Source: an uncultured Bacteroides sp.
GTDB lineage: Bacteria > Bacteroidota > Bacteroidia > Bacteroidales > Bacteroidaceae
Direction: 5' to 3'
NCBI GenBank assembly: GCA_900551445.1
Contig: URWA01000014.1
Location: 1-64,000, forward strand
Length of the DNA stretch: 64,000 nt
Shown in pieces: positions 35,953-45,916 of this stretch. The notes under the pieces are model-generated. The model was given only the letters and a program-made list of their open reading frames with translations, was not told where the DNA came from and searched no databases. How positions within the stretch are numbered: position 1 is the first letter of the stretch; every line of letters starts with the position of its first letter. Position numbers and translations under genes: made by a program.

Positions 35953-37611
35953 TCAAGAAACAGAAGCAGGAATCTTGTCCAGTCGCCTTTTCTTCCAAGG
36001 AATCAGCAGAAGAAAGACCGCACAGCCCAGACAACCGTAGAAAGTCCAGCCGGACATCTCCTTGACCGCCGACAAAGTAGCCTGCACCTGCACCGTTCCC
36101 TTGGCCGACATAGCCGCCATCTGTTCGGCTTCCTGCCCGCTCTTTCCCTGATACTGCATGCCTTGTACCGTCTGCGCATAGGAAGCCGACACTTCCGGAT
36201 TCAGCCGGTCGCGGTCTTGTGCGAAACAGGTGACATAATGTTGCTGACGGTGCTGCATCACGTTCGTGTAAAGCGCCGTACCGATGCCGGGGCCCAGCAC
36301 CATCCGCACGGTAAGCATAATGCAAATCCAGGTAGAGAGATACTTATAGGGCATCCGCTGGTTGGCATACACTGCCGTCAGCGAATACAGCAGCATCATT
36401 CCCGTAGCCCGGATGATGACTGGGTACTTCATCCGCTCATACAAGCCGGCGGTCTGCACCTCAAAGTACATGAACAGGGCCGAAAGTCCAATCAATACGA
36501 AACCCAACGAGAACAGGTATTTCAAATGTACTCCCTTACGTCCCAGCATGACGGCAATGACACAGCCGATAAAATATCCCGCCATGCTCCAGTTGTTCAG
36601 GGCCGCATTCTGCCAGTTATCTATTTTCATCCCCACCCCGGTAAACACGTTCACGAACAAGGCACTGGAATTGAAAACCATCAACAACAAGAAGAGCAGA
36701 ATTCCTATCCGGATGGAACGCAGCTGAAAGATGTCCATCAAGAAATACGGGGAATATTGTTTCTTTTCCATATACACAAAGAGAGCCGTAAAGCACACGG
36801 CACTCACCGTAGCCCAGCAGATAGAGGGGTCATCGTACCAGTCGAGTACCTTGCCATACACCAGCACGTAAATCACCGAAGCACACATCAGACAGAAAAT
36901 CACCACACTCCCGAATTTCCGGAAAGTGATGGGAAAACGGCGCGACACGTAGGTATGGTAGGGCATGGTGACAAACACCACCAGTATGGAAAGCAGCAAC
37001 GCCCCCATCATGAAATAATAGACGTACTGCCATTCATATTCGTATGCCAGCCAAGCGGTCAGCGAAGTGCCCAGCTGTCCGAGAATCATAAAAAACAGGT
37101 AAATAGTCGGCATGCTGACGCTTTTCTCGCCATCCAGCCTGTCCCACCCATCTGCATCCACAGGGTCATTTCCCGGCGTAATGTTGCGGGTGGCTTCCAT
37201 CCCGAACGCATACTTAATCAGCGTAAACAGATTGACCATCATCAGCACCATCCGCAGAAATCCCATTACCACACTACAGACAGCCAGCACATAAATGCTA
37301 TCGGTCTTGGCGCAGACATAGCTCAGCAGGTAAAGCAAAGAAAAACCTACGATGCACATCATCTTTTCCCGACGGAGGCACACCAGCTCGTAGAAGAAGG
37401 GCGAAAAAGCAGCCATTCCCACAGAGGTGAGAAAACCGACAAACTGAATATGTTCCGACTGGATGCCCAGCCCGCTGAGCATTTCCCCACTGTTGGCGGT
37501 ATAAACCCCGCCGACCGTCAGAATCGGCACAAAAAGCAGGACCAGAATCAGGATGCCCAGCGGTTTGGGCACCCAGTTATAAAACGGATAATTTTTAGGA
37601 CAGGAAGGCAT
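35953..37611 (-). CDS. MFS multidrug efflux permease (EmrB-like, DHA2 type)
   Basis: This 552-residue inner-membrane protein has about 14 hydrophobic segments, as in DHA2 (EmrB/QacA) drug:proton antiporters. The N-terminal half includes GFLTSVGMAAFSPFFYELVCLRREK, the loop resembling motif A. It is the third gene of a tolC-hlyD-mfs operon, 37 bp after the HlyD-like gene. Together the three proteins should form a tripartite pump spanning both membranes. The substrate is not known. The C-terminal soluble-looking insertion (YVTCFAQDRDRLNPEVSASYAQTVQGM) before the last helix is typical of this Bacteroidetes group. Confidence 0.85.
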   Translation of the reverse strand: MPSCPKNYPFYNWVPKPLGILILVLLFVPILTVGGVYTANSGEMLSGLGIQSEHIQFVGFLTSVGMAAFSPFFYELVCLRREKMMCIVGFSLLYLLSYVCAKTDSIYVLAVCSVVMGFLRMVLMMVNLFTLIKYAFGMEATRNITPGNDPVDADGWDRLDGEKSVSMPTIYLFFMILGQLGTSLTAWLAYEYEWQYVYYFMMGALLLSILVVFVTMPYHTYVSRRFPITFRKFGSVVIFCLMCASVIYVLVYGKVLDWYDDPSICWATVSAVCFTALFVYMEKKQYSPYFLMDIFQLRSIRIGILLFLLLMVFNSSALFVNVFTGVGMKIDNWQNAALNNWSMAGYFIGCVIAVMLGRKGVHLKYLFSLGFVLIGLSALFMYFEVQTAGLYERMKYPVIIRATGMMLLYSLTAVYANQRMPYKYLSTWICIMLTVRMVLGPGIGTALYTNVMQHRQQHYVTCFAQDRDRLNPEVSASYAQTVQGMQYQGKSGQEAEQMAAMSAKGTVQVQATLSAVKEMSGWTFYGCLGCAVFLLLIPWKKRRLDKIPASVS

Positions 37612-37648
37612 AATTCTACTTTTAAAGGAATCCTTGAAAACGTGACAC

Positions 37649-38725
37649 TCACAATTTGGCCTTGACGACCACCATCATACCGGCAGCCAGACGGGCATTG
37701 TCTTCCTCGGACAAATCCGTGAAATCAATGCGCACCGGAATACGCTGCTGAATCTTGACAAAGTTGCCGGCAGAATTGTCGGTAGGTACCAGCGAATACT
37801 TGGCACCAGTGGCTCCGGAGATAGCCGTAATCTTTCCGGTAAACTCCCGGCCACTGAGGGCATCGACGGCAATCCGTACTTCCTGCCCCAGCTTCAGGTT
37901 TTCCACCTGCGTTTCCTTGTAATTGGCCACTATCCACTTCTGACTGTCCGGAAGAATGTACGTCACACTTTGTCCGGCAGTGATGTACTGTCCTTCTTCC
38001 AAGGCCCGTCGCCCCAATTTCCCGTCACAAGGAGCCAGCACCACGGTATAGGAGAGATTCAGGCGGGCCATCTCCAAAGCCGCCTTCGCCCGCTGTATGG
38101 CAGCCTCTGTACTCTCCTTTCGGTTAGATACCTCCTTGATACCCGACATAGCCGCCCGCTGCTGACGCCGGGTCGCTTCCAGCTTCTTGCGGGTAGCCTC
38201 GTATTCCGTTTCAATCTGTTCCAGCTGAATCGGAGTCGCCGCATTGCGCTTTAGCAGATTCTCGTACCGCTGGCGGTCTTTCTCCAGCTTGGCCAGACGG
38301 ATTTCAATTTCGGCAATCGAAGCCTCATAGACCGAAGCCGTGGTCTGCGTGGTCTGCAAGGTGGCATCCATCACGGTAGCTCCTGCCATCGCATCTTTCA
38401 GCGCGGCTTCTGCCTCCATCAGCCGAATCCGGTATTCCCGGTCGTCCAACACCAGGAGCGTATCTCCTTTATGCACCTGCTGATGCTCGGTAAAATAAAT
38501 TTTCTTGATGTATCCCGATGCTCTCAGGTTTACCGGAGAGATATATTGTTCCACCTGTGCGTCGTTGCTCGTTTCCGTATGCTTGTAGTCCAGAAACATG
38601 CAGACCACTTCGACCACTCCCCACAAAAGGAGAACGATTCCCAAAAGACTGGCCAGCAGCTGGCGACGACGTTGTTTTTTCAATTTCAAGGCTTTTTCCT
38701 GAAGCGTATGATTTGTAGTTTTCAT
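37649..38725 (-). CDS. HlyD/EmrA-family membrane fusion protein
   Basis: This periplasmic adaptor links the MFS permease to the TolC-like channel. From ATG 38725 (MKTTNHTLQEK) a positively charged cytoplasmic N terminus (KLKKQRRRQ) precedes one membrane helix (LLASLLGIVLLLWGVVEVV), then the lipoyl half-motifs (VNLRASGYIKKIYFTEHQQVHKGDTLLVLDD), a coiled-coil hairpin (about residues 95-200, LEKDRQRYENLLKRNAATPIQLEQIETEYEATRKKLEATRRQ), and the beta-barrel domain ending MMVVVKAKL. The upstream ATG at 38752 would overlap the tolC stop and adds a non-signal sequence; I prefer 38725. Confidence 0.88.
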   Translation of the reverse strand: MKTTNHTLQEKALKLKKQRRRQLLASLLGIVLLLWGVVEVVCMFLDYKHTETSNDAQVEQYISPVNLRASGYIKKIYFTEHQQVHKGDTLLVLDDREYRIRLMEAEAALKDAMAGATVMDATLQTTQTTASVYEASIAEIEIRLAKLEKDRQRYENLLKRNAATPIQLEQIETEYEATRKKLEATRRQQRAAMSGIKEVSNRKESTEAAIQRAKAALEMARLNLSYTVVLAPCDGKLGRRALEEGQYITAGQSVTYILPDSQKWIVANYKETQVENLKLGQEVRIAVDALSGREFTGKITAISGATGAKYSLVPTDNSAGNFVKIQQRIPVRIDFTDLSEEDNARLAAGMMVVVKAKL

Positions 38726-38748
38726 ATACGATGCATATTTAAAGTGAA

Positions 38749-40086
38749 TCAATGAGTGGTATTTGTCTGAAACAGGCGGTCCAATTGTCCGGTCAGTTTC
38801 AGCAAGGTCAGGTTGGCCACCTGATAATTGTAGTGTGCACTGAGGTAATTGTTCTGTGCCTCGCTCATGCGCATTTCGTCCTGAAGGACTTCCGTCATGG
38901 AAGCGATGCCCTCCCGGTAACGGTCGGTCGTCACCTGATAGACCTCTTCGGCCAGCAGGTAATTGTCTTTCTGCTTCCGGAAATTACGCTGGTTGTTCAT
39001 CAGGTCGTTCGTGGCATTCAGATACTGCGTCTCCATGTTCTTCCGCATATTCTCGTAGTTCAGCCGGGCGTTTTCCTCATCAATCCGGGCCTTCCGGATG
39101 CGCGCTCGCTTATCCAACCCGTCGAAAATCGGCACACGGAGAGTCAGCCCCAACCCGCTGGACGAATACCAGTGGTTGGAAGGACCGGAATGAAACCAGT
39201 GACGGGCTTTGTCGGTGTAGGCCGAATACATCCAGCTTCCGGTCAGACTCAGCGAAGGAAGATAGCCTTGGCGAATCAAATCTTTCTGCTGTCCGGCCAG
39301 TTTCTCCTGCGACTCCAGCAACTGCAATTCATACAAGTCGCTGCGAAGTCCGGTCAAGGAGACCGATTCCACCTGTTCCGGATTCACCGGCGTCAAGGTA
39401 ATCTCCTCTTCCGCCGGATAGTCCATCACGTATTTCAACAGGTTCAATTGCTGCACCAGCATCGACTTCGCATTGTCATACTGCACCTGGAGGTTTTCCA
39501 GGTTGATATTGACACGCTTCACGTCCACCTCCATGGCCATGCCGTTGTCGAAAAAAGCCTGGGTAATGTCGCGCAACTCCTGCAACCGCACCCGGTTTTC
39601 CTGAATCAGGGCCAGCTGTTCTACCGTGTTCTGCCCCAGGTAATACATCTTGCTGATTTGCAGCATCAAGTCCTCCCGCGCCTTTTCGTACGACAAGCGG
39701 TTCAGCTCGTTCATCGTGCGGGCAATGTCAATGGCGGTGTACACTGTCTGGTTGTAAAGCGGCATCTGCAACTGCAAACCTGCCGACGCATTGTATTGCA
39801 GCGTCTTGGTCACGTTGTAGGGATTGCCGTACGCCGAACCGTCGGTGACTGATACGGGAGGATTAAAGTTATCGTTAAACCCGGCTACCGCATTGATTTG
39901 CGGCAACAACTTCGCCCGGTTCTCACTGAGCAGATGCTTAGCTTTCCGCAGTTCGTTGCGACTGCCAGCCAGCGAGAGATTGTTCTCGATGCCTATCCGC
40001 AGGCATTCTTCCAACGTGAGTGTTCGCTGTGCCAAAGCAGGAACCCACGTGAACAAGGAAGTTAAAATGACTACTAATTGCTTCAT
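38749..40086 (-). CDS. TolC-like outer-membrane efflux protein
   Basis: This outer-membrane channel protein of the OEP family has two repeated coiled-coil domains (first helix pair starting LTLEECLRIGIENNLSLAGSRNELRKAKHLLSENRA; second starting LYELQLLESQEKLAGQQKDLIRQGYLPSLSLTGSW). A cleavable signal peptide (MKQLVVILTSLFTWVPALAQ) is obtained from ATG 40086, which also lies just downstream of a TATCTTTG box (40111-40118); the longer start at 40131 would lie upstream of that promoter. No lipobox. First gene of the efflux operon. Confidence 0.88.
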   Translation of the reverse strand: MKQLVVILTSLFTWVPALAQRTLTLEECLRIGIENNLSLAGSRNELRKAKHLLSENRAKLLPQINAVAGFNDNFNPPVSVTDGSAYGNPYNVTKTLQYNASAGLQLQMPLYNQTVYTAIDIARTMNELNRLSYEKAREDLMLQISKMYYLGQNTVEQLALIQENRVRLQELRDITQAFFDNGMAMEVDVKRVNINLENLQVQYDNAKSMLVQQLNLLKYVMDYPAEEEITLTPVNPEQVESVSLTGLRSDLYELQLLESQEKLAGQQKDLIRQGYLPSLSLTGSWMYSAYTDKARHWFHSGPSNHWYSSSGLGLTLRVPIFDGLDKRARIRKARIDEENARLNYENMRKNMETQYLNATNDLMNNQRNFRKQKDNYLLAEEVYQVTTDRYREGIASMTEVLQDEMRMSEAQNNYLSAHYNYQVANLTLLKLTGQLDRLFQTNTTH

Positions 40087-40110
40087 GTTTTTTCGTTTCT
40101 TAATCTGAAG

Positions 40111-40118
40111 CAAAGATA
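40111..40118 (-). promoter_or_regulatory. -7 box of the efflux operon
   Basis: Minus-strand TATCTTTG fits TAnnTTTG, 24 bases before the tolC-like ATG at 40086. A good -33 TTTG is not evident, which would suit an activator-dependent promoter. Confidence 0.5.
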
Positions 40119-40228
40119 GCCTGTCAGGCACTTACGCGATTATTCAGAAAAGAGGAGGGGCTGTTCAGATTTTCCTTTTTCGTTTCATTTCTTCCTCAAA
40201 CATCTCCCTCGCCCCTTCACACAAACAA

Positions 40229-40286
40229 AGAAATCCCTCTATTTTCCACCTTGCCTCTGCAGCAAAGTAAAAATAGAGGGATTTCT
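40229..40286. terminator. Terminator between mutL and the efflux operon
   Basis: A perfect 17-bp stem (40229-40245 with 40270-40286, core AATCCCTCTATTTT) has a 24-nt loop and ends in T-rich sequence on the minus strand. It closes the mutL operon before the efflux promoter. Confidence 0.75.
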
Positions 40287-40370
40287 CTTTAGGAGACTGC
40301 AACCTGTTCGCAATGCAGCCTGTATGTCTATTTATAACGGTTCTCTTTCACTTTCCTGACCGTACGCGTC

Positions 40371-42437
40371 TCACTTGAACATCTTTTCCAGGTCTTCTTC
40401 CTTCAAGACTGCCAGTACGGTCTTTCCATCGGGAGTATAATTGGGAGTAGACACGGCAAACAAATCATCTACCAACCGGTTCATTTCTTCGTCGGTCAGA
40501 ATCTGTCCCGGTACGATAGCAGCGGCTTTTGCCAAAGAAAGCGCCAACATGCTCTGCACTTCCTCCTTCACCTTACAGCCTTTCTCGATGGCTGTGTGCA
40601 CCATATCCGTCACCAGTTTCTCGGGATTCAGTCCTTCAATCCCTGCTGGAATCCCATTGATGGCGTAAGTGCCTCCTCCCAGACTGCTGAGTTCAAAACC
40701 CAGCGCATTCAGGTCGTCCATAAACTCCTCAAGCACCGGAACTTCAGACGGCGAAAAATGCACCATATCCGGGAAAAGCATCCGCTGGGACGCATTCTTC
40801 CGGTTTTCTATCTGCGCCATATAGCGGTCGAAAAGAATCCGGACATGGGCCCGTTGCTGGTTGATAATCATCAACCCAGACTTGACAGAGGTCAGTATGA
40901 AACTGGCTTTATATTGATAATGGCGCATGGAGTTTTCCAGCGGAAGCCGGTCTTTTTCTTCCTCTGCCACCATCGGCGAAACATTTTCCACCTGAGGAGC
41001 TTCTTCCCATCCGGCGGGTTCCGCATACGACGGTCCGGACTCTTCTTCCGGCTGGATGTCCGACTGCCCCGAGGAATTGTGCTCCAGTCCTTCAAAAAGA
41101 GGTTCCCATTCCACCCGGTTCTTATGGGCACCGAAAGAAGGCGTATAATTTCCGCTCCGTCCAAAATCCGGCATCGCATCCTTACGGTTCATGGAAGAAC
41201 GCACAGGAGTTTCTCTTTCACCGGAGGAAGGTCTCCATTCCGGTTCTTGCCCGAGGTCAGAAGAAGTGCCTGTACCTCTTCCCGAAGCCGATGAATAGGC
41301 AGAAGGAGGTACAGCCGAGGTATTGAACGGATTGTAAGAAGGGTCGAAACTGGTAGGTGGAGGTGCCACACTATAAGGCGAATTTTCAAAGGCCGGGATA
41401 TCCGGCATCCCTTCCGTATCGAAGTCGATGGAAGGTACGGCATTGAAACGGCCCAAGGTTTCCTTCACGGCTGCAGAAAGTATCTGCCATACGGCCTGCT
41501 CATTTTCAAACTTGATTTCCGTCTTGGTTGGATGAATATTCACATCGATATCCGAGGGAGCAACCTCAAAATAAATGAAATAAGAAACCTGCTCTCCCAC
41601 AGGTATCAGGTTGTCGTACGCACTGGCTACAGCCTTATGGAAATAAGGATGACGCATATAACGTCCGTTCACGAAAAAGAACTGACGGGCTCCTTTCTTA
41701 CGGGCAGATTCCGGACGACCAATATATCCATGGATTTTCACCATCGTAGTATTGATGTCCAAAGAGAGAAGGTCCTGATTCAGTTTCTTTCCAAACACCC
41801 CCATGATACGTTGGCGCAAAGGAATGGCCGGCAAATTCAACATTTCCGTACCGTTATGACTCAAGACGAACGAGACGTCCGGATTCACCAAGGCAATCCG
41901 TTCGAATTCGGTCACAATATTACTCAGCTCCGTCTGGTTTGATTTCAGGAATTTCCGACGAGCCGGTACATTGAAAAACAAATTCTTGACAGAAAAATCA
42001 CTTCCTTGCTGGCAAGCTACCGCTTCCTGTTTTTCCACCTGAGAACCGGAAATCTGAATATAGGTCCCCAGTCCGTCTCCGTTACAGCAGGTTTTCAGTT
42101 CCACCTGTGCCACGGCCGCAATAGAAGCCAAGGCCTCACCACGGAAACCCATGGTATGAAGGGCAAACAAATCGGCGGCCTCACGAATTTTAGAAGTGGC
42201 ATGACGCTCAAAAGCCATTCGGGCATCCGTTTCCGACATGCCTTTTCCATCGTCAATCACCCGAATACAAGTTTTGCCGGCGTCGGTCACCAGCACTTCA
42301 ATATTCTTGGCACCGGCATCTACGGCGTTTTCCACCAGCTCCTTTATGACAGACGCAGGACGTTGTATCACCTCGCCGGCCGCAATTTGGTTAGCTACCG
42401 AATCCGGCAACAAACGAATTACATCTCCCGAGGTCAT
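40371..42437 (-). CDS. mutL: DNA mismatch repair protein MutL
   Basis: This 688-residue protein couples mismatch recognition by MutS to downstream repair. The N-terminal GHKL ATPase has [28 protein letters not shown] and [13 protein letters not shown] proline/serine-rich linker (about residues 340-490) leads to the C-terminal dimerisation domain. The C-terminal endonuclease motifs look lost: where DQHA-x2-E-x4-E is expected the protein has [15 protein letters not shown], and the usual Cys/His metal-binding motif near the end is replaced by [12 protein letters not shown]. It overlaps the small gene upstream by 4 bp (ATGA), so the two are co-translated, and is the last gene of a chaperone/envelope operon. 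Confidence 0.94.
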   Translation of the reverse strand: MTSGDVIRLLPDSVANQIAAGEVIQRPASVIKELVENAVDAGAKNIEVLVTDAGKTCIRVIDDGKGMSETDARMAFERHATSKIREAADLFALHTMGFRGEALASIAAVAQVELKTCCNGDGLGTYIQISGSQVEKQEAVACQQGSDFSVKNLFFNVPARRKFLKSNQTELSNIVTEFERIALVNPDVSFVLSHNGTEMLNLPAIPLRQRIMGVFGKKLNQDLLSLDINTTMVKIHGYIGRPESARKKGARQFFFVNGRYMRHPYFHKAVASAYDNLIPVGEQVSYFIYFEVAPSDIDVNIHPTKTEIKFENEQAVWQILSAAVKETLGRFNAVPSIDFDTEGMPDIPAFENSPYSVAPPPTSFDPSYNPFNTSAVPPSAYSSASGRGTGTSSDLGQEPEWRPSSGERETPVRSSMNRKDAMPDFGRSGNYTPSFGAHKNRVEWEPLFEGLEHNSSGQSDIQPEEESGPSYAEPAGWEEAPQVENVSPMVAEEEKDRLPLENSMRHYQYKASFILTSVKSGLMIINQQRAHVRILFDRYMAQIENRKNASQRMLFPDMVHFSPSEVPVLEEFMDDLNALGFELSSLGGGTYAINGIPAGIEGLNPEKLVTDMVHTAIEKGCKVKEEVQSMLALSLAKAAAIVPGQILTDEEMNRLVDDLFAVSTPNYTPDGKTVLAVLKEEDLEKMFK

Positions 42438-42730
42438 AATGTAAATTCTCCTGTAATCAGATAATGTAAAATATAAAGCAAGACAACAATGGCCACAAAC
42501 ATGACCCCATAACTCAGAGGTTTACGCCCGCTTTCCTTGCGGCGTTTCAGGTAAGTCGTTCCCTCCACGAACTTTCCGCGAATATCTTCCGGCTTAAATT
42601 CTTTGGGAGGAAGCATTCCTAGTTCGCGCTTCGCAGTTTCTTCTATTTTCTGCAGCTTCTCCTTGCGTTCATCCACGTAAATGTATTCGTGGTGATAGCC
42701 GCGAGGCTTTCTCATTGTAAACATTCCCAT
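42434..42730 (-). CDS. Conserved small membrane protein of unknown function
   Basis: A 98-residue protein with a basic N terminus ([33 protein letters not shown]), a middle segment with [21 protein letters not shown] and a single C-terminal transmembrane helix ([20 protein letters not shown]). No known domain is recognised. Fixed position between the OstA-like gene (3 bp) and mutL (4-bp overlap) suggests a conserved Bacteroidales operon member, probably tail-anchored in the inner membrane. Confidence 0.75.
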   Translation of the reverse strand: MGMFTMRKPRGYHHEYIYVDERKEKLQKIEETAKRELGMLPPKEFKPEDIRGKFVEGTTYLKRRKESGRKPLSYGVMFVAIVVLLYILHYLITGEFTL

Positions 42731-42733
42731 ATT

Positions 42734-44467
42734 TTATTCCTCCTTCTTATTCTCAAACAAACGGGCATTCGGCAAGACTACCGGACCACGCACACTCTTC
42801 TTCAACTGGTCTTCCACCCGTTTCCCTCGCCAATTGAAAATATCGGCTTTATTCAGGGGACGGATATAATCAAACCAGACGAAATTCTCCAGTCGGTCTT
42901 TCCCGGCCGGAATCTGTGACATCGGATACAGCACGCCATTCGATTTCGGACTCATCACCATCCGCTCAATCTTCCGGTCTTGCAGATAAATTTCCAACTT
43001 ACTGGTTTCCGACACATTCATTCCAATCAATGTACTGTCGGAATCCATCGGATAATATACCACGCGTACAGAACCTATCACTTCTGTCTTGCGCATGTCT
43101 CCACCCTCGAAATAGGATTTCATCTCCTTTCCTGTCACCTGATTGTAAAGCACAGAATCGATTTGCTCGACCGAAAGTGCCTGCCCGATGATGTGCGACC
43201 AGTCGATGGTACTGTCATTCATATAAACTTTAATCACCTCACCCAAAAGCTGCTGGTTCTTATTCCAGATAATGGGATCGCGATACATGGTCAGACAGCT
43301 GTCTACCGTAGAAAACACCAATGAATCGGCCGTACCCTGCACATCCGTACGATAAAAACGGACCTTATGAAATGCACGCATTTCGCGGAACATGGAATCC
43401 GTATTGATATGGAAAGTTTCCATCAAAAGCGTATCGGCATGCAAAAACAGACTGTCTCCCTGTGAATAGTCAATGGCCACAGCACTGTCGGTAGCAAACG
43501 CATATCCCGTTTTCTCATTGTAGAAACCATACTCGCCCGTCATCATATTCCGGTTGATGGTATCCGTCATCACCATTCGGCTGAACGCTTCTCCTATACC
43601 TGTATTACGGTCATAAAAAAGTGTATCTCCAGTCAGTTGCTTGCCTTGATTGGTCAGTACGGAACGATCGTACAAATCAGCCTTCCCGGTTACCGTATTG
43701 TAAGTTCCTTTTTCAGAATAAATATGATTGGCATCGCTCCAGATATCTGAAGGTCCCACAATATCGGCTATCTTCGAAGCTGTGTTATAGCGCAAGGTAT
43801 CCGAAGTCAGTGTAAATTGCGGATTGACCAGTTTCACATTGTAATTGAACACGGATTGCTTGGTCTGCGGACTGTATTCTCCCCATTCTGAAGTCAATAC
43901 ATTCTGTTCATCCATCAACGTACCCCCGTCAAAGAAATAACCCAGGTTGTACACCCGGTCATAGTTCAGACTATCCGTCAGCAAGGTAGTCGTACGGTTC
44001 TCCATACGTACATTGCAGCGCATCTCCGCAATCTGAGTCAGTCCGTCATAGTACAAACGGTCACCATAGAGAAACAAGGTATCCCCCTGTACCATCTTCA
44101 CATTGCCAAAAGCCTCAAAGCTGCTGATTTTATCATAATAGCATGCACTGTCGCAATACATGTACACACTGTCATGACGAAACTCCACATTGCCGGTCAC
44201 AATCTGGGCATCCGGATGCTGGGCATCCTTCCGCAACAAATCGGAATGCAACAAATAGACCTTGCTTTTGGCCACCGGACGTTTAGAATCTTCCTTCTTC
44301 TGTGAGGGTTTCGCCGAAGCCTGCGTTTTTTCCTGCTTTACCGGATGCTGAGGAACAGAAAGTCCCCCCTGAGCGGAAAGGCTCAGTATGGTCAAACAAA
44401 ATGCCACGACCGGAAGAAGACGATGCATCCTTACGCGGCCTGATTTTTTATCTGTTTCCTGTTTCAT
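42734..44467 (-). CDS. OstA/LptA-like periplasmic protein
   Basis: This 577-residue exported protein carries OstA-type beta-jellyroll repeats, as in LptA and the N-terminal part of LptD, which form the LPS bridge across the periplasm. Repeated motifs such as VTGNVEFRHDSVYMYCDSACYYDKISSFEAFGNVKMVQGDTLFLYGDRLYYDG are seen in the first 250 residues. A signal peptide begins at MHRLLPVVAFCLTILSLSA (internal ATG 44428); the annotated ATG 44467 adds 13 residues before it. No membrane barrel of LptD type is evident. A role in LPS transport is inferred from the family and from the neighbouring SurA-like chaperones. Confidence 0.8.
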   Translation of the reverse strand: MKQETDKKSGRVRMHRLLPVVAFCLTILSLSAQGGLSVPQHPVKQEKTQASAKPSQKKEDSKRPVAKSKVYLLHSDLLRKDAQHPDAQIVTGNVEFRHDSVYMYCDSACYYDKISSFEAFGNVKMVQGDTLFLYGDRLYYDGLTQIAEMRCNVRMENRTTTLLTDSLNYDRVYNLGYFFDGGTLMDEQNVLTSEWGEYSPQTKQSVFNYNVKLVNPQFTLTSDTLRYNTASKIADIVGPSDIWSDANHIYSEKGTYNTVTGKADLYDRSVLTNQGKQLTGDTLFYDRNTGIGEAFSRMVMTDTINRNMMTGEYGFYNEKTGYAFATDSAVAIDYSQGDSLFLHADTLLMETFHINTDSMFREMRAFHKVRFYRTDVQGTADSLVFSTVDSCLTMYRDPIIWNKNQQLLGEVIKVYMNDSTIDWSHIIGQALSVEQIDSVLYNQVTGKEMKSYFEGGDMRKTEVIGSVRVVYYPMDSDSTLIGMNVSETSKLEIYLQDRKIERMVMSPKSNGVLYPMSQIPAGKDRLENFVWFDYIRPLNKADIFNWRGKRVEDQLKKSVRGPVVLPNARLFENKKEE

Positions 44468-44482
44468 GTGCAGGTAGTCTCA

Positions 44483-45856
44483 TCACTGTTTAATCCATCC
44501 CGGATATTTAAAATCACATTTACGCCAAGACGGATTGATTCGTACGTATGTATTTTTCTGTTTCTCTACAATCCACTTCTGCAGTTTTTCTTCACTACGG
44601 TTGGCAGTTACAATATCTTTCAGACGCTGATAGTCTTCCGAAATCGTAGCTTTGTGTCCATCAATACGGTTTTTCAATTTCACAATGGCACACACTTCCT
44701 TTCCTTTGGAATTAATCATGGTAAACGGCTGAGAAACCTCTCCAATCTGCATGCCTTCTACGGTCTTGGCCACCTCCTGTGAAACCAGTCCGGCCAGCTG
44801 CTGCATCTCGAAACGGGAAGTAGAAGTCTGAGGGTTGGCCAGCAAACCGTGGTTGTTACGTGTATCTTTATCCTGAGACACCCATATAGCAGCCTCATCA
44901 AACGTCACTTTTCCTTTACGAATGTCATTTGCCAAGGTATCCAGTTTATTCAGTTCTGCTTCAATTTCCTTTTCATCCACACGGGGCTTAATCAGGATAT
45001 GACGGTAGCTCACACGGTCACCACGCTTTTCAATCAGCTGGGCAATGTGATAACCATATTCTGTCTGGAAAACTTTTGAAATTTTCTTGGGGTCTGTCAG
45101 GTTAAACACCACATTGGCAAATTCCGGAGTCAACTCTCCACGCCCTGTAAAGCCATATTCACCTCCACGACGGGCAGAACCCGGGTCTTCGGAATACATA
45201 CGTGCCAAGGTAGAGAAAGTCGTCTCTCCCTTATTGATACGATCCGTAAAATCACGCAATTCCTTCTTTACCCGTTCTATTTCTTCCTCCTTGATCTTAG
45301 GTTCACGCGTAATAATCTGTACCTCCACCTGTGTAGGAACAAACGGAATACTATCCTGCGGCAGACGGCTGAAATAGTTTCTCACTTCCGCCGGAGTCAG
45401 TTTGATATCTCCCACAATCTTTTTCTGCATTTCCTGCACGGTCAGTCCGTCGCGGATATTCTCACGCAGCATCTCCCGAATCTGAGTAGAAGTCTTGTTA
45501 TAATATTCCTCCAGTTTTTCCTTTGAACCAATCTGTTCGGTAAGCCAGGCAATTCGTGACTCCACTTGCTGAAGCACTTCCTGGTCACTGACTTCGATAC
45601 TATCTATTTCGGCCTGATGAAGGAACAGTTTCTGCACGGCCAGTTCTTCCGGTATCACGCAATACGGGTCACCGTCAAAACGGCGTCCTTCATACTGGGC
45701 ATTCAAACGTTCATTTTCTACATCCGATTTAAGAATGGCTTCATCGCCGACAACCCACACCACTTCGTCAATCACGTTATCTTGTGCCATCGTGGGAACT
45801 GTTCCAGTCAAGGCAAATAAGAAAGCCAAGACACCAGTCATGATCAATTTATTCAT
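44483..45856 (-). CDS. SurA-like periplasmic peptidyl-prolyl isomerase
   Basis: This 457-residue exported chaperone has a signal peptide (MNKLIMTGVLAFLFALTGTVPTMAQ), a SurA_N-like helical domain (residues about 27-165) and two parvulin (PPIC) domains, the first with the typical ARMYSEDPGSARRGGEYGFTGRGELTPEF and GYHIAQLIEKRGDRVSYRHILIKPR, the second with AIWVSQDKDTRNNHGLL. It should escort outer-membrane proteins through the periplasm. It lies 15 bp upstream of the OstA-like gene and 60 bp after another PpiC-like gene. Confidence 0.9.
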   Translation of the reverse strand: MNKLIMTGVLAFLFALTGTVPTMAQDNVIDEVVWVVGDEAILKSDVENERLNAQYEGRRFDGDPYCVIPEELAVQKLFLHQAEIDSIEVSDQEVLQQVESRIAWLTEQIGSKEKLEEYYNKTSTQIREMLRENIRDGLTVQEMQKKIVGDIKLTPAEVRNYFSRLPQDSIPFVPTQVEVQIITREPKIKEEEIERVKKELRDFTDRINKGETTFSTLARMYSEDPGSARRGGEYGFTGRGELTPEFANVVFNLTDPKKISKVFQTEYGYHIAQLIEKRGDRVSYRHILIKPRVDEKEIEAELNKLDTLANDIRKGKVTFDEAAIWVSQDKDTRNNHGLLANPQTSTSRFEMQQLAGLVSQEVAKTVEGMQIGEVSQPFTMINSKGKEVCAIVKLKNRIDGHKATISEDYQRLKDIVTANRSEEKLQKWIVEKQKNTYVRINPSWRKCDFKYPGWIKQ

Positions 45857-45916
45857 TTTCTGTCTATTTGATTTGTTTGGTCCATTACATTACAAAGGAC
45901 GAAGATACGGCATTAA

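Noticed and set aside
36163..37665. 500-residue plus-strand frame opposite the efflux permease
   Set aside because: Antisense shadow: histidine- and glutamine-rich low-quality sequence with no domain, while the minus strand encodes a clear MFS permease.
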